Shown: positions 46,036-54,764, numbered from the stretch's first letter. The stretch: DNA of 64,000 nt from Hominisplanchenecus murintestinalis (GCA_004793585.1 SRZB01000004.1:1-64000); one strand, 5' to 3'. Program-made: numbers and translations. The notes: generated from the sequence alone by a model not told the origin.

Positions 46036-47847
46036 ATGGTCATGAGGAAAAGATACAGAGCTCTGGCGCTGGCTTTGGCGGGCGTATTGGTGCTGGCTTC
46101 AATGCCGGTCAGGGCAGAGGGATATACTGCCTATGCCGGCGGGAACGGTTCCTGGGAGAACAGCGGAATGACGGCAGAAAGCCCGCTGGATTCTATCTAT
46201 GAGGCGCAGAAGCTGCTGCCGGAAGGCGGAACGATTTTAGTGACTGGCACGATTTATATTACAGGGGAGAGCAGCTATTCACTAAATGACGGGATTACAC
46301 TGCAGGCTGCGGAAGAGCTTGACGGTCCGATTTTCGCGGTAGAGGAGGGCGGCAGCCTGACGCTTAATAATATTGTAATAATTGGTAATGGCAGTACAGT
46401 AATTTCAAATAGAGGTATCCTAAAGCTTGATGACAGCGTGTCCCTGCAGGTGAAAGGCGGGGAAGGCGTAGGATGTGTATACACAGGTGAAGGGGGAGCT
46501 ACTTACCTGAATGAAGAGCTGGTGGCAGGCGATGCCGTGCAGGATGGGGAGCCGGGCACGGAGGAGAGTGAAACCGGAAACGAAGTACAGGACGAGACAG
46601 GCGAAAGCGGCGGAAAAGATGAGGAAACCGCGCAGACGGAAGAGGCCGTAAGTACGGAAACAGGGGAGACGGCTGTTCCTGACGAGACGGAGAAGGTTAC
46701 CTCATCCGATAAAGAAACGGACGAAACAGAAAATACGGAAGAGGATAACAATACAGAAACAGAGAAAAATCCTGAGGGAACAGAGAAAGATACGGAAGAG
46801 TCAGGTGAAACCAACGCGACAGAAGGAGAAACAGCTGAGACGGATGAAACGTCCGCGACAGAAGTGAAGCCGGAAGAGACAGAAAAACTTCCGGAAGCAG
46901 ACAAGAAACCGGATACAGTTCCGGAAACTGAGAAAAAACCGGAAGAGACAAAGCAGCCGGAAACAGCCCAGACAGAGAAGAATGACGGTGCATCCGGAGT
47001 AGAGCAGGGAATAAAAGAAGAGAAGGAGCCAGTACGCAGGAAAGCTGTAGAAACGGTTACGGACGCTATTATCGCTCTGAATATCCATTCCAGAGAGGAT
47101 GTGGGCAGCCTGCTTCCGGTATCACAGGCATATGACGGATTGACTGCGGCAGAAAAGCAGGCTGTTCCGAATCATGTGAGACAGCTTCTGGAATCAGCGA
47201 AGGAGATGGCGGCAGCATATAACCATACACAGCTTGGCGTGAGCGTATACGGAAATCTTCCCTGGTATGTACAGTTCCGGGTGAAGCTGACAGACGTGGG
47301 CAAGAAAGAAGAAAACGGGCTGAAAGTACTGGTGCCCTATGAGCTGACACTCTGGAACCTATATACGGATTCCGTATATACCCTTCCGGAAGGAGAGACG
47401 GTAACAGTCACCATGCCGGTTCCGGATGTAGAGATTGACGGAGAATTTACCGTTTTCCATTACAAGGCAGACGGCTCCGTAGAGACGATTAAACCGGTAA
47501 TCCACGGAAATATGATGAGTTTTGAGACAAGTTCCTTCAGCCCGTTCAGCGTGGCAGGAAGTACTCTGATAGCAGGAATCGGCATTGGAAGCGGAACTCC
47601 CGGCAACAGCGGAAATAATAGTACAAACAATGGAAACAGTCCCGCCGGGAACGCGCCATCGAAGAACGACGCCCCATCCACCAATAGCAGCACAGAGAAG
47701 ACCTACAACAGTCCGGGAGGAAATTATGTGGCGGCCGCGGCAAATACATCCGATACTACCAATGCATTTCCGGCGGCAGCAGCCGGAGCTGTGGCATTGT
47801 TTGTGATAATTGGGATTACAGTAAGAAAGAGAAGATGGCTGGATTGA
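46036..47847 (+). CDS. Acidic repeat-rich surface protein with C-terminal anchor
   Basis: The product is 603 residues; a second ATG at 46042 is equally well placed after GGAGGAGG. It has a signal peptide (to about 28), then a short beta-helix-like region (about 30-155) with ILVTGTIYITG and LTLNNIVIIGNG. A disordered Glu/Thr-rich stretch covers about 170-330 (many TE, ETE and EET repeats). A folded domain of about 340-500 follows, then a Ser/Asn/Gly linker. The tail has a hydrophobic segment and RKRRWLD, the layout of a sortase substrate, but the motif before it reads NTSDTTNAFP rather than LPXTG. I do not recognise a function beyond being a likely wall- or membrane-tethered surface protein. 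Confidence 0.72.
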   Translation: MVMRKRYRALALALAGVLVLASMPVRAEGYTAYAGGNGSWENSGMTAESPLDSIYEAQKLLPEGGTILVTGTIYITGESSYSLNDGITLQAAEELDGPIFAVEEGGSLTLNNIVIIGNGSTVISNRGILKLDDSVSLQVKGGEGVGCVYTGEGGATYLNEELVAGDAVQDGEPGTEESETGNEVQDETGESGGKDEETAQTEEAVSTETGETAVPDETEKVTSSDKETDETENTEEDNNTETEKNPEGTEKDTEESGETNATEGETAETDETSATEVKPEETEKLPEADKKPDTVPETEKKPEETKQPETAQTEKNDGASGVEQGIKEEKEPVRRKAVETVTDAIIALNIHSREDVGSLLPVSQAYDGLTAAEKQAVPNHVRQLLESAKEMAAAYNHTQLGVSVYGNLPWYVQFRVKLTDVGKKEENGLKVLVPYELTLWNLYTDSVYTLPEGETVTVTMPVPDVEIDGEFTVFHYKADGSVETIKPVIHGNMMSFETSSFSPFSVAGSTLIAGIGIGSGTPGNSGNNSTNNGNSPAGNAPSKNDAPSTNSSTEKTYNSPGGNYVAAAANTSDTTNAFPAAAAGAVALFVIIGITVRKRRWLD

Positions 47848-47865
47848 GTCAGCTCCCCGGTCGGT

Positions 47866-47907
47866 CTGTACAGATACAGGATTTCCTGTATCTGTACAGG
47901 CCTTTTT
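47866..47907 (+). terminator. Strong terminator of the surface protein gene
   Basis: A perfect 15-base-pair stem (47866-47880 with 47885-47899) with an ATTT loop is followed by five T residues. Confidence 0.92.
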
Positions 47908-47942
47908 GATGTGGTGAAGAAAATACCTGAGAGATTACGTGT

Positions 47943-48826
47943 AAATTACGGTTTGTCGGGGAGTTTGTCTCTTACCCCAGATAGTCACGGAACCGATAGT
48001 CCCCATGTTTATGCCGGACGCCGGGAAGCCTGCCGCATATCCCACACGGACGGGGACAACGTTCCGTCGAACTAGCCGCTAACTACAACTAAATACGCTC
48101 AGGAGAGCCTTCGCGCATTAAGTTTCCGTAAGCGTCGGATTTCGCCTCCACTAAAAGCGTCTCCTGAGTGTCCGCCTAGGGATATGCGGCAGGCTTCCCG
48201 GCTGGGTGACGGCTGGCATTACGGGGATGCACGGCTGCGTGGACTGTTTCGGCTATGGCGGAACTGCCTGTACCTGGCGTCGTGGAGCCGTCTAGGTACG
48301 CAAACTGTTTCGGCGGCAACGAAACTGCTGGAAGTTCCCGTCTCGGAAATTGTACAACTAGGCGGACTATTTTTGTGGCAGGACTGCTGATATTGCGAAA
48401 GCTGTCAGCTATGCAGACTCCCGACGCAAGTACTGGACTCCCCGATAAATCGTCAATACTTACGGTTAAGCGCATAAACAGCGCCATTTGCCGTGCTTTA
48501 TAGCATGGTAGTTCCATACAGCCATACGCCCATATAACGCCAGTCTCCAGTAGTTTCGCTATAATCGGAACAGTCTACGCAGCCACAGTTCCCCTGCCGC
48601 CAGCCGACACACAGCCGGGGCACCTGCCATATATCCCTAAGCGGACACTCAGGGGACGTTCTTAGCAGAGGTGAAATCCACGCTTTACGGAGACTTATGC
48701 GCGAAGGCTCTCCTGAGCGTATTAGTCGTAGTTAAGCGTTAGTTCACCGGCGCGTTGTCCCCGTCCGTGTGGGATATATGGCAGGTGCCCCGGTGTCTGG
48801 GGTAAGCGACAGACAAACCGTAATTT
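47943..48826 (+). repeat. Long imperfect palindromic element, full copy (884 bp)
   Basis: This stretch is non-coding. The ends pair (47943-47957 with 48812-48826, then 47966-47969 and 47971-47983 with 48794-48811). Inside are two large hairpins, each closed by a perfect 23-base-pair stem: 48021-48043 with 48179-48201, and 48615-48637 with 48771-48793. The left hairpin and the reverse complement of the right one resemble each other along their length (about four in five bases by eye). The middle (about 48229-48290 against 48530-48590) is also inverted-repeated, so the whole element is one long palindrome. It starts 35 bases after a terminator and ends 20 bases from the PBP stop codon. I find no promoter, transposase or known RNA family motif. 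Confidence 0.85.
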
Positions 48827-48846
48827 GAAAGCTAAACGATTGCAGT

Positions 48847-51489
48847 TTAGTCAATTCCGACAGTGGGAATGTCGTCCCCATCTTCTTCTGCCCGACGTTT
48901 CTTGGAGGAGCCCTGCTGTCCTTCATGAGTGCTTACATCAGGGATGTTCGTGTCGACTTTTCCATCTATCAGGCCTTTAATCTTATCAATAATGGTATGC
49001 CCCGGACAGGTCTGGGAAGGACCGGTGTATGCGGAGTCATCGGTAGAACCCTCGCTGCCTTTCGGACGTTTAATAAATGCGACTGTAGTAGTACGGCAGC
49101 TTGAAGTAGGCAGCAGGCGCGTTTCTGCACATATTTGCATGGATACATGGACATCGCATTTTGCTGTTGGAACAGTACCCGCCGTAAAGTATTCAGTGTA
49201 AATTTGTGACCCTCTGGGATCTGTATCGCACAGTCCTTTTACAGCCAGTTTACCGGATTTTTTACACACGGATGCAGTTTCAATATTTTTGGGCTTTTTG
49301 AAGTCCTTTGCAGGAAGCTCGGCGTGAATTCTTGTCATAATAGAATTCCATAAAGTTTTGTGATAGTTGTGGTAGCTGCCGGAACCGGGAAGCATATCAT
49401 GGTTATCGTAGCCGCCCCAGACGGAACAGGTGTAGTAAGGCGTGTATCCGGCAAACCAGATATCACGGTAATCTGAGGTAGTTCCTGTTTTTCCGGCTAC
49501 AGGCATTTCGCCGAGGTTGATTCCTGTAGCAGTACCATAGTTTACCACGTCCTGCATGGCGCTCGTCAGGAGAAAGGCAGTTTGAGGTTTCAGGATGGAG
49601 GTATTTACAGGGGTATTGTCAATAATTACGTTTCCATTTTGGTCTTCAATACGGGTATAAAATTTCGGTTCATTGTATTTTCCGCTGTTTGCAATGGTAG
49701 CATAGGCTTCGGTCAGCTCCAAGTTTACAACACCGTCTGTAACACCGCCCAAAGCCAGAGGCTGGCGCACGTCAAGGGCAGTGTCGTTGTACAAAGTGGA
49801 GATGCCGAAACGCTCAGAATACCGGAAGCCCAGGCGGGGAGTAATATCCGTGAGGCATTTCACAGTTACAACATTGATAGAATTCGTAATCGCCTGGCGG
49901 ATAGTGGTAAGGCCGGTATAGGTATTGTGGCTGTCCCAGTTATTGACGGGTACGCCGTTTGTATAGGCATAAGGTGCATTGTCATAAACGGTGGCGAGGG
50001 TTTTTCCGGCGGAGTCCAGGGCGGGAGCGTAGGCGGCAATGACTTTGAATGTGGAGCCGGGCTGCCGTCTGCTGGTAGTGGCACGGTTCAGAGTCAGGCT
50101 GGCTTCCTTTTTGCCGCGGCCGCCAACAATAGCTTTTACATATCCCGTGGTCTGGTCAATAATGACACAGGAAGCCTGTGGCTGGGGAATAATGTAAGTG
50201 TGTTCTCCGATAACTTCGTCTCCGGGCTGTAGGACAAATGCCCGATATTCAGCGATAGCTGCCCGTGCTTCTTCCTCGGTGGCAAACATTTTGTTGAAAT
50301 CAGGATTTTTTTCCTGTATATATTCAGCGAGAGTTTCTGTATTATAATTCCGTACTTGTTTGTCCGTTCCGCTGACGCTCAGCGCATAATCCACCCCTAC
50401 CTCAGTACCGGCAGGGAAATTGTCAGGATTGGAAAATTCTTCGTCGCAGATTTGCTGGATAGATTCATCCTGTGCAGAAAAAATCCGCAGTCCGCTGCTG
50501 TACAGCATTTTGTATGCCTGCTGTTCGGTGTAGCCCTTTTGTTTCTGCAGATCCTCCATCACCTGTTCCACAATGGCATCTATATAGTAGCTGTAGACAG
50601 AGACTTCAGCTGTCTCGGAATCGGTTTTTTGGATGCGGGAATATACATCATCCTTGAGAGCGGCATCGTACTGAGCCTGATTGATGTAGCCCTGTTCCAG
50701 CATATGATTTAAGACTTTTTCCCGGCGCTTGGCGTTTTCCTCCGGGTAGATAATAGGATTGTATTGCGTGGGGTTCTGTGTGATTCCCGCGATTACTGTA
50801 GCTTCTGATAGAGTAAGTTTGGAGACGTCTTTATTAAAATACCGATGCGCGGCAGCCTGTACTCCATAAGTGCCTGCACCAAGGTTGATCGTGTTCAGAT
50901 AATCTTCCAAAATCTGTTCTTTGGACATTTTCTTTTCAAGCTGGAGCGCCAAATACTGTTCTTGAAATTTGCGTTTGAATTTCTGGATTAGGGAAGTTTC
51001 ACGGGTCCAATCGGTAAATACATTATTTTTCAGGAGCTGCTGTGTGATGGTACTGGCGCCTTCCGTAAACTTTCCATGCGAAACACCGACAACAAAAGCA
51101 CGGACGATTCCCTGGATATCGATCCCGCTGTGCTCATAGAAACGTTCATCCTCCACGGATACTACAGCGTGCTGCAAATCTATAGGGATCTGCTCAAGTT
51201 TCACCAGTGTGCGGTTGGAGGTAGGGGCGGTAAGTTTTTGTACCGGCTTTCCGTCCATATCATAAATGTAAGTGGCAGCCTCAGAGGGAGCCACGGATAA
51301 GTTTGAAATATCAGGGGCGCTGTTGATTAGGCCTTTCATAATGCCAAATCCGGCAGCGCCTACAATAACAGCTAGTCCTGCAAGACCAAGTAAGAATGCT
51401 TTTAGAAAAATAAAGCCTGCACGCTTCCCGACTTTTTCCGATGTATGGATTTTTCGCTTTTTTTCAGCGCTTTCCTTGTCAAATTTCAT
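48847..51489 (-). CDS. Bifunctional penicillin-binding protein (class A, PBP1a-like)
   Basis: The product is 880 residues when started at ATG 51489, which follows GGAGG; longer in-frame starts up to 51579 lack such a site. It has a short cytoplasmic tail and one membrane helix (FIFLKAFLLGLAGLAVIVGA). The glycosyltransferase domain has the catalytic Glu in EDERFYEHSG and the motif GASTITQQLLKN. The transpeptidase domain has STFK in RRQPGSTFKV, SIN in TNSINVV and KTGT in VAGKTGTTSDY. The C-terminal 120 residues are extra and end in a basic/acidic tail. It builds and cross-links peptidoglycan. Two copies of a palindromic element bracket the gene. Confidence 0.95.
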   Translation of the reverse strand: MKFDKESAEKKRKIHTSEKVGKRAGFIFLKAFLLGLAGLAVIVGAAGFGIMKGLINSAPDISNLSVAPSEAATYIYDMDGKPVQKLTAPTSNRTLVKLEQIPIDLQHAVVSVEDERFYEHSGIDIQGIVRAFVVGVSHGKFTEGASTITQQLLKNNVFTDWTRETSLIQKFKRKFQEQYLALQLEKKMSKEQILEDYLNTINLGAGTYGVQAAAHRYFNKDVSKLTLSEATVIAGITQNPTQYNPIIYPEENAKRREKVLNHMLEQGYINQAQYDAALKDDVYSRIQKTDSETAEVSVYSYYIDAIVEQVMEDLQKQKGYTEQQAYKMLYSSGLRIFSAQDESIQQICDEEFSNPDNFPAGTEVGVDYALSVSGTDKQVRNYNTETLAEYIQEKNPDFNKMFATEEEARAAIAEYRAFVLQPGDEVIGEHTYIIPQPQASCVIIDQTTGYVKAIVGGRGKKEASLTLNRATTSRRQPGSTFKVIAAYAPALDSAGKTLATVYDNAPYAYTNGVPVNNWDSHNTYTGLTTIRQAITNSINVVTVKCLTDITPRLGFRYSERFGISTLYNDTALDVRQPLALGGVTDGVVNLELTEAYATIANSGKYNEPKFYTRIEDQNGNVIIDNTPVNTSILKPQTAFLLTSAMQDVVNYGTATGINLGEMPVAGKTGTTSDYRDIWFAGYTPYYTCSVWGGYDNHDMLPGSGSYHNYHKTLWNSIMTRIHAELPAKDFKKPKNIETASVCKKSGKLAVKGLCDTDPRGSQIYTEYFTAGTVPTAKCDVHVSMQICAETRLLPTSSCRTTTVAFIKRPKGSEGSTDDSAYTGPSQTCPGHTIIDKIKGLIDGKVDTNIPDVSTHEGQQGSSKKRRAEEDGDDIPTVGID

Positions 51490-51663
51490 GTTTTCAGCCT
51501 CCATATTTATGTATTCTATAAAGAGTTCCGGACAGAAGCCGGATTTCGTGTACAGTGTCATGAATTGTAATTTCCACATATGATACAGTATAGCAAATTA
51601 AGAGTGGTTATTCCATAGGTAAAATGTTATTTAAATGTGAAAAAATAGAGTGTTTCTGTTTGT

Positions 51664-51991
51664 AAATTGCGGTTTGTCGGGGAGTCTGTCTTTTACCCCG
51701 GATAGTCACGGAACCGATAGTCCCCATGTTTATGCCGGACGCCGGGAAGCCTGCCGCCAGCCGACACACAGCCGGGGCACCTGCCATATATCCCTAAGCG
51801 GACACTCAGGGGACGTTCTTAGCAGAGGTGAGATCCACGCTTTACGGAGACTTATGCGCGAAGGCTCTCCTGAGCGTATTAGTCGTAGTTAAGCGTTAGT
51901 TCACCGGCGCGTTGTCCCCGTCCGTGTGGGATATATGGCAGGTGCCCCGGTATCTGGGGTAAGCGACAGACTCCCCGACAAACCGCAATTT
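51664..51991 (+). repeat. Palindromic element, short copy (328 bp)
   Basis: The orientation is the same as the full copy at 47943. A perfect 27-base-pair terminal inverted repeat (51664-51690 with 51965-51991) encloses one hairpin closed by 23 pairs (51772-51794 with 51928-51950). It equals the long copy with bases 48036-48599 removed between two CCTGCCG repeats, plus 8 bases near the right end. T51663 and A51992 extend the palindrome and could be a TA target duplication; the long copy lacks the right-hand A. The rest of the 51490-52086 gap holds only the PBP upstream region and the yigZ promoter. Confidence 0.85.
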
Positions 51992-52012
51992 ATTGAGCAG
52001 CCCAGCCCGGTG

Positions 52013-52041
52013 TTGCATAAATCCCGCGCGTATTCTATAAT
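52013..52041 (+). promoter_or_regulatory. Promoter of the yigZ-murI unit
   Basis: TTGCAT at 52013-52018 and perfect TATAAT at 52036-52041 have a 17-base spacer. It starts 22 bases after the short palindromic element. Confidence 0.8.
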
Positions 52042-52086
52042 GTACCCAGAATATCTGATTATTAGTCATGGAAAGGAAACGGGAGC

Positions 52087-52737
52087 ATGGATTCATATAA
52101 AGCGGTATATCAGGGCGGCGAGGGAGAAATTGTGGAAAAAAAATCGCGTTTCATCGCCACGGTGCATCCTATAGAGTCTGAGGAGGAAGCGCTGGAATTT
52201 ATCGCAGGACTGAAGAAAAAGTATTGGAACGCGACGCACAACTGCTGGGCTTTTGTGGCAGGGGAACGGCAGGAGCTGCAGCGGTGCAGCGATGACGGTG
52301 AGCCGCAGGGGACGGCGGGAAGGCCCATGCTGGAGGTGCTTTTGGGAGAAGGTATCCACAACGCGGCAGTGGTAGTGACGCGGTATTTTGGCGGCACGCT
52401 TCTGGGAACGGGGGGATTGGTGCGCGCTTATTCTAAGGCAGTGCAGGCAGGGCTGAAAGCCAGTGTAATTATTGAGAAACAACAGGGCTTTTTGCTGAAA
52501 TTGGAGACGGATTATAATGGTATTGGGAAGATACAGTATATTCTGGGGCAAAGAGGGATTGTTATTACAGATTCGGAATACACGGAGAAAGTGAAAGTGG
52601 AGACGCTGGTGCCGCAGGAACTTTTGGCTGGGATACGGGAAGAGATTACAGAAGGAACGAATGGAAAGGCTGTGTTTTTGGCATGCAGTCCGGTGTGTTT
52701 TGCTTTAGTGGATGGCGCTCCGGTGATTTTCGCTTGA
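52087..52737 (+). CDS. YigZ/IMPACT family protein
   Basis: The product is 216 residues, the normal length. The conserved N-terminal UPF0029 core is clear: KKSRFIATVHPIESEEEA, ATHNCWAFV, CSDDGEPQGTAGRPML and VVVTRYFGGTLLGTGGLVRAY (split). A smaller C-terminal domain (about 140-205) follows. Related proteins interact with translation factors or proline peptidases, but the bacterial role is unsettled. GGGAG lies before the ATG. It is probably cotranscribed with murI. Confidence 0.9.
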   Translation: MDSYKAVYQGGEGEIVEKKSRFIATVHPIESEEEALEFIAGLKKKYWNATHNCWAFVAGERQELQRCSDDGEPQGTAGRPMLEVLLGEGIHNAAVVVTRYFGGTLLGTGGLVRAYSKAVQAGLKASVIIEKQQGFLLKLETDYNGIGKIQYILGQRGIVITDSEYTEKVKVETLVPQELLAGIREEITEGTNGKAVFLACSPVCFALVDGAPVIFA

Positions 52738-52805
52738 AATATTTAAAGGGAGCGATTAGAATGGAAAGGAAAATGATGTAGAAATGTGTGCCTTTGGAGG
52801 GGAAA

Positions 52806-53630
52806 ATGGAAAATAGATGCGAGGCGCCCATAGGGGTATTTGATTCCGGGGTCGGCGGTCTGACCGTAGCGAGGGAAATCATGAGGAATATCCCGAATGA
52901 GCGCATAATATATTTTGGGGACACGGCACGTGTTCCCTATGGCAGCAAATCGAAGGATACAGTGCTGCGCTATTCGCGGCAGATTATCCGGTTTTTGCGC
53001 ACACAGGATGTAAAGGCTATTGTGGTGGCCTGCAATACCGCCAGCGCCTATGCATTGGAAGAAATTAAGAAAGAGCTTGACATTCCGATTATTGGGGTAG
53101 TAAAGCCGGGCGCGCGGGTTGCGGGGAAAGCTACAAAGAATGGAAAGATTGGTATCATAGGGACAGAAGCCACTGTGAATTCGGGGATTTACACGGAATT
53201 TATCCAGGCGCAGAATCCGGATATTCAGGTGTTAGGAAAAGCCTGTCCTCTTTTCGTTCCATTGGTGGAAGAGGGATGGCTGAAGGATTCAGTGACTGCA
53301 GAGGTTGCCGGGAGATATCTGGATAGTTTGATGGAACAGGGAATTGATACCCTGATTTTAGGCTGTACCCATTATCCGCTGCTGCGTTCCCTGCTGAGGG
53401 ATATTGTGGGTGAGGGTGTAACTTTAGTAAATCCTGCCTATGAGACGGCAAGGGAATTGAAAGAACTGCTGAAACGAGAGCATTTGGAAAATCCCTGCAC
53501 GGGGGACTGTGAAGCAGAGCGTTATAAATTTTATGTGAGCGATTTGGCGGAAAAGTTTAAGGAATTTGCCAATTCTATCCTGCCGTTTGATATAGAGATG
53601 ACCAGACAGATTAATATTGAGGAGTATTAG
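52806..53630 (+). CDS. murI: Glutamate racemase
   Basis: The product is 274 residues from ATG 52806, preceded by GGAGGGG; a GTG at 52788 would swallow that site. It makes D-glutamate for peptidoglycan. Both catalytic Cys motifs are intact: VVACNTASAYA and LILGCTHYPLL. The N-terminal GVFDSGVGGLTV, with the active-site Asp and Ser, and the YFGDTARVPYGSKS stretch are typical. The DUF1934 gene begins 3 bases after its stop. Confidence 0.95.
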   Translation: MENRCEAPIGVFDSGVGGLTVAREIMRNIPNERIIYFGDTARVPYGSKSKDTVLRYSRQIIRFLRTQDVKAIVVACNTASAYALEEIKKELDIPIIGVVKPGARVAGKATKNGKIGIIGTEATVNSGIYTEFIQAQNPDIQVLGKACPLFVPLVEEGWLKDSVTAEVAGRYLDSLMEQGIDTLILGCTHYPLLRSLLRDIVGEGVTLVNPAYETARELKELLKREHLENPCTGDCEAERYKFYVSDLAEKFKEFANSILPFDIEMTRQINIEEY

Positions 53631-53633
53631 AAT

Positions 53634-54074
53634 ATGACAAAGGACGTTTTGCTTCGGATTAAGGGATTGCAGTCTGTGGAAGCGGAAGAAGAAACGGTGG
53701 AGATGATTGCTCCCGGAATTTATTTTGAGAGGGACGGCAAACATTATATTAAATATGACGAGGCTGTAGAAGGGACAGAAGAAACCATACAGAATCTCAT
53801 TAAAGTAGATGGCAGCAGTATGGAGGTCACGAAGCGGGGAGTGACGAATGCGCATATGGTTTTTGAGCGTAATAAAAAAAATCATACTTATTATAGTACC
53901 CCTTTTGGGAATTTGCTGGTGGGTATTTCCGCTAAGGATATTGTGCTGAAGGCTGCTGAGGACAGTCTGGATATTAAGGTGGAATATGCATTAGAAGTAA
54001 ACTATGAACATTTAGCAGACTGTACAATCAGCATGAATGTGCAGTCAAAGAAAAGGGCACATCTGCATTTGTAA
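53634..54074 (+). CDS. DUF1934 domain protein (YwiB-like beta-barrel)
   Basis: The product is 146 residues. It has the DUF1934 pattern: an N-terminal strand pair (VLLRIKGLQ), YIKYDEAVEGTEETIQNLIK, and a C-terminal YALEVNYEHLADCTISM stretch. These calycin-like barrels are widespread in Bacillota and often sit by murI, as here with a 3-base gap; function unknown. The ribosome site (GAGGAG) lies in the last codons of murI, and the stop codon is in the loop of the terminator. Confidence 0.85.
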   Translation: MTKDVLLRIKGLQSVEAEEETVEMIAPGIYFERDGKHYIKYDEAVEGTEETIQNLIKVDGSSMEVTKRGVTNAHMVFERNKKNHTYYSTPFGNLLVGISAKDIVLKAAEDSLDIKVEYALEVNYEHLADCTISMNVQSKKRAHLHL

Positions 54075-54100
54075 CAGATGTGCCTGCCTTTTTATTTTTT
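54055..54100. terminator. Bidirectional terminator between convergent genes
   Basis: A 10-base-pair stem (54056-54065 with 54075-54084) is flanked by A-rich and T-rich tracts. The stop of the DUF1934 gene is in its loop. Confidence 0.85.
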
Positions 54101-54547
54101 TGAAAATTTTCCTTTTACCCGGGCGAAGAAGCCTGCCTTTTTCTTCGGGGCGGTTTCGAGTGAGCCGCGGATGCCTCTTACGCTTGTTATGTAAAGCCCG
54201 CTTACAACAGCTTTTACTTCACGCTTTACGGGAAGGCTGTCAAAGATGGATGCTTCGCATACCAGTGTCATAATCTTGGGCCCGACCTTTGCCTTTACGA
54301 TAGGAAGCTTTGAACGGCGCATCATCTTCGGGGTCTGATCTATGACCATCTGGGGCAGACCTGAATCTTTTAGCTTCATTTTCTTTTTATCAATAATCAG
54401 CATTGTGACGTTTTGCTTCGCAGCCTCCATCTGCTCCTGCTGAATTGCCTGCTTTTTCTGCATCTTCCGCCCAAAGAAATAAAGGCCGATGAGTAAAACG
54501 ATGAGTACTGCCAGAATGATGAGCAGCACAGTTCCTAATGTGGACAT
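54092..54547 (-). CDS. Conserved single-helix membrane protein of unknown function
   Basis: The product is 151 residues. An N-terminal helix (VLLIILAVLIVLLIGLYFF, about 7-25) anchors it. The soluble part has a basic coiled stretch with Gln/Met/Lys (26-50), a compact beta-rich region (VTMLIIDKKKMKLKDSGLP, split around residue 50-65; VGPKIMTLVCEASIF) and a very basic end (KKKAGFFARVKGKFSKK). I do not recognise a named family, though the layout is common in Lachnospiraceae. A GGAGG site precedes the ATG. It faces the DUF1934 gene across a shared terminator. Confidence 0.75.
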   Translation of the reverse strand: MSTLGTVLLIILAVLIVLLIGLYFFGRKMQKKQAIQQEQMEAAKQNVTMLIIDKKKMKLKDSGLPQMVIDQTPKMMRRSKLPIVKAKVGPKIMTLVCEASIFDSLPVKREVKAVVSGLYITSVRGIRGSLETAPKKKAGFFARVKGKFSKK

Positions 54548-54688
54548 AGCGTACCTCCAATTATCTTTTTATAATGTAATGTTTACATTCTAGCATTCTT
54601 TGGGGAAAAGTTCAATGATTCTTTTGCGTTATCATCATATCTGGTTTTGCAGGACGGTGGCAAAAGCTTGAATATAGTGATATGTGTA

Positions 54689-54717
54689 TTGTACAGGTGC
54701 AGGATTTATGGTATACT
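54689..54717 (+). promoter_or_regulatory. Promoter of pyrE
   Basis: TTGTAC at 54689-54694 and TATACT at 54712-54717 are 17 bases apart, with an extended -10 TGG before the latter. Confidence 0.75.
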
Positions 54718-54764
54718 CATTTACTAATAAATGGTTCTTTCTCTATTCTGGGAAAGGAGATAAC

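Noticed and set aside
48176..48517. Open frames of 68-113 codons on both strands inside the long palindromic element.
   Set aside because: The region is a palindrome, so frames mirror one another. They lack ribosome sites, are broken differently in the short copy, and resemble no protein.
47943..51991. Interpreting the repeats as a CRISPR array, a group II intron or attC-type cassettes.
   Set aside because: There are no short regular repeats with spacers, no domain V-like hairpin or reverse transcriptase, and no integrase or attC core sites.
51663..51992. TA target-site duplication proving a mariner-type MITE.
   Set aside because: TA flanks both sides of the short copy, but the right side of the long copy is TG, so the evidence is not consistent. 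I kept it only as a possibility.
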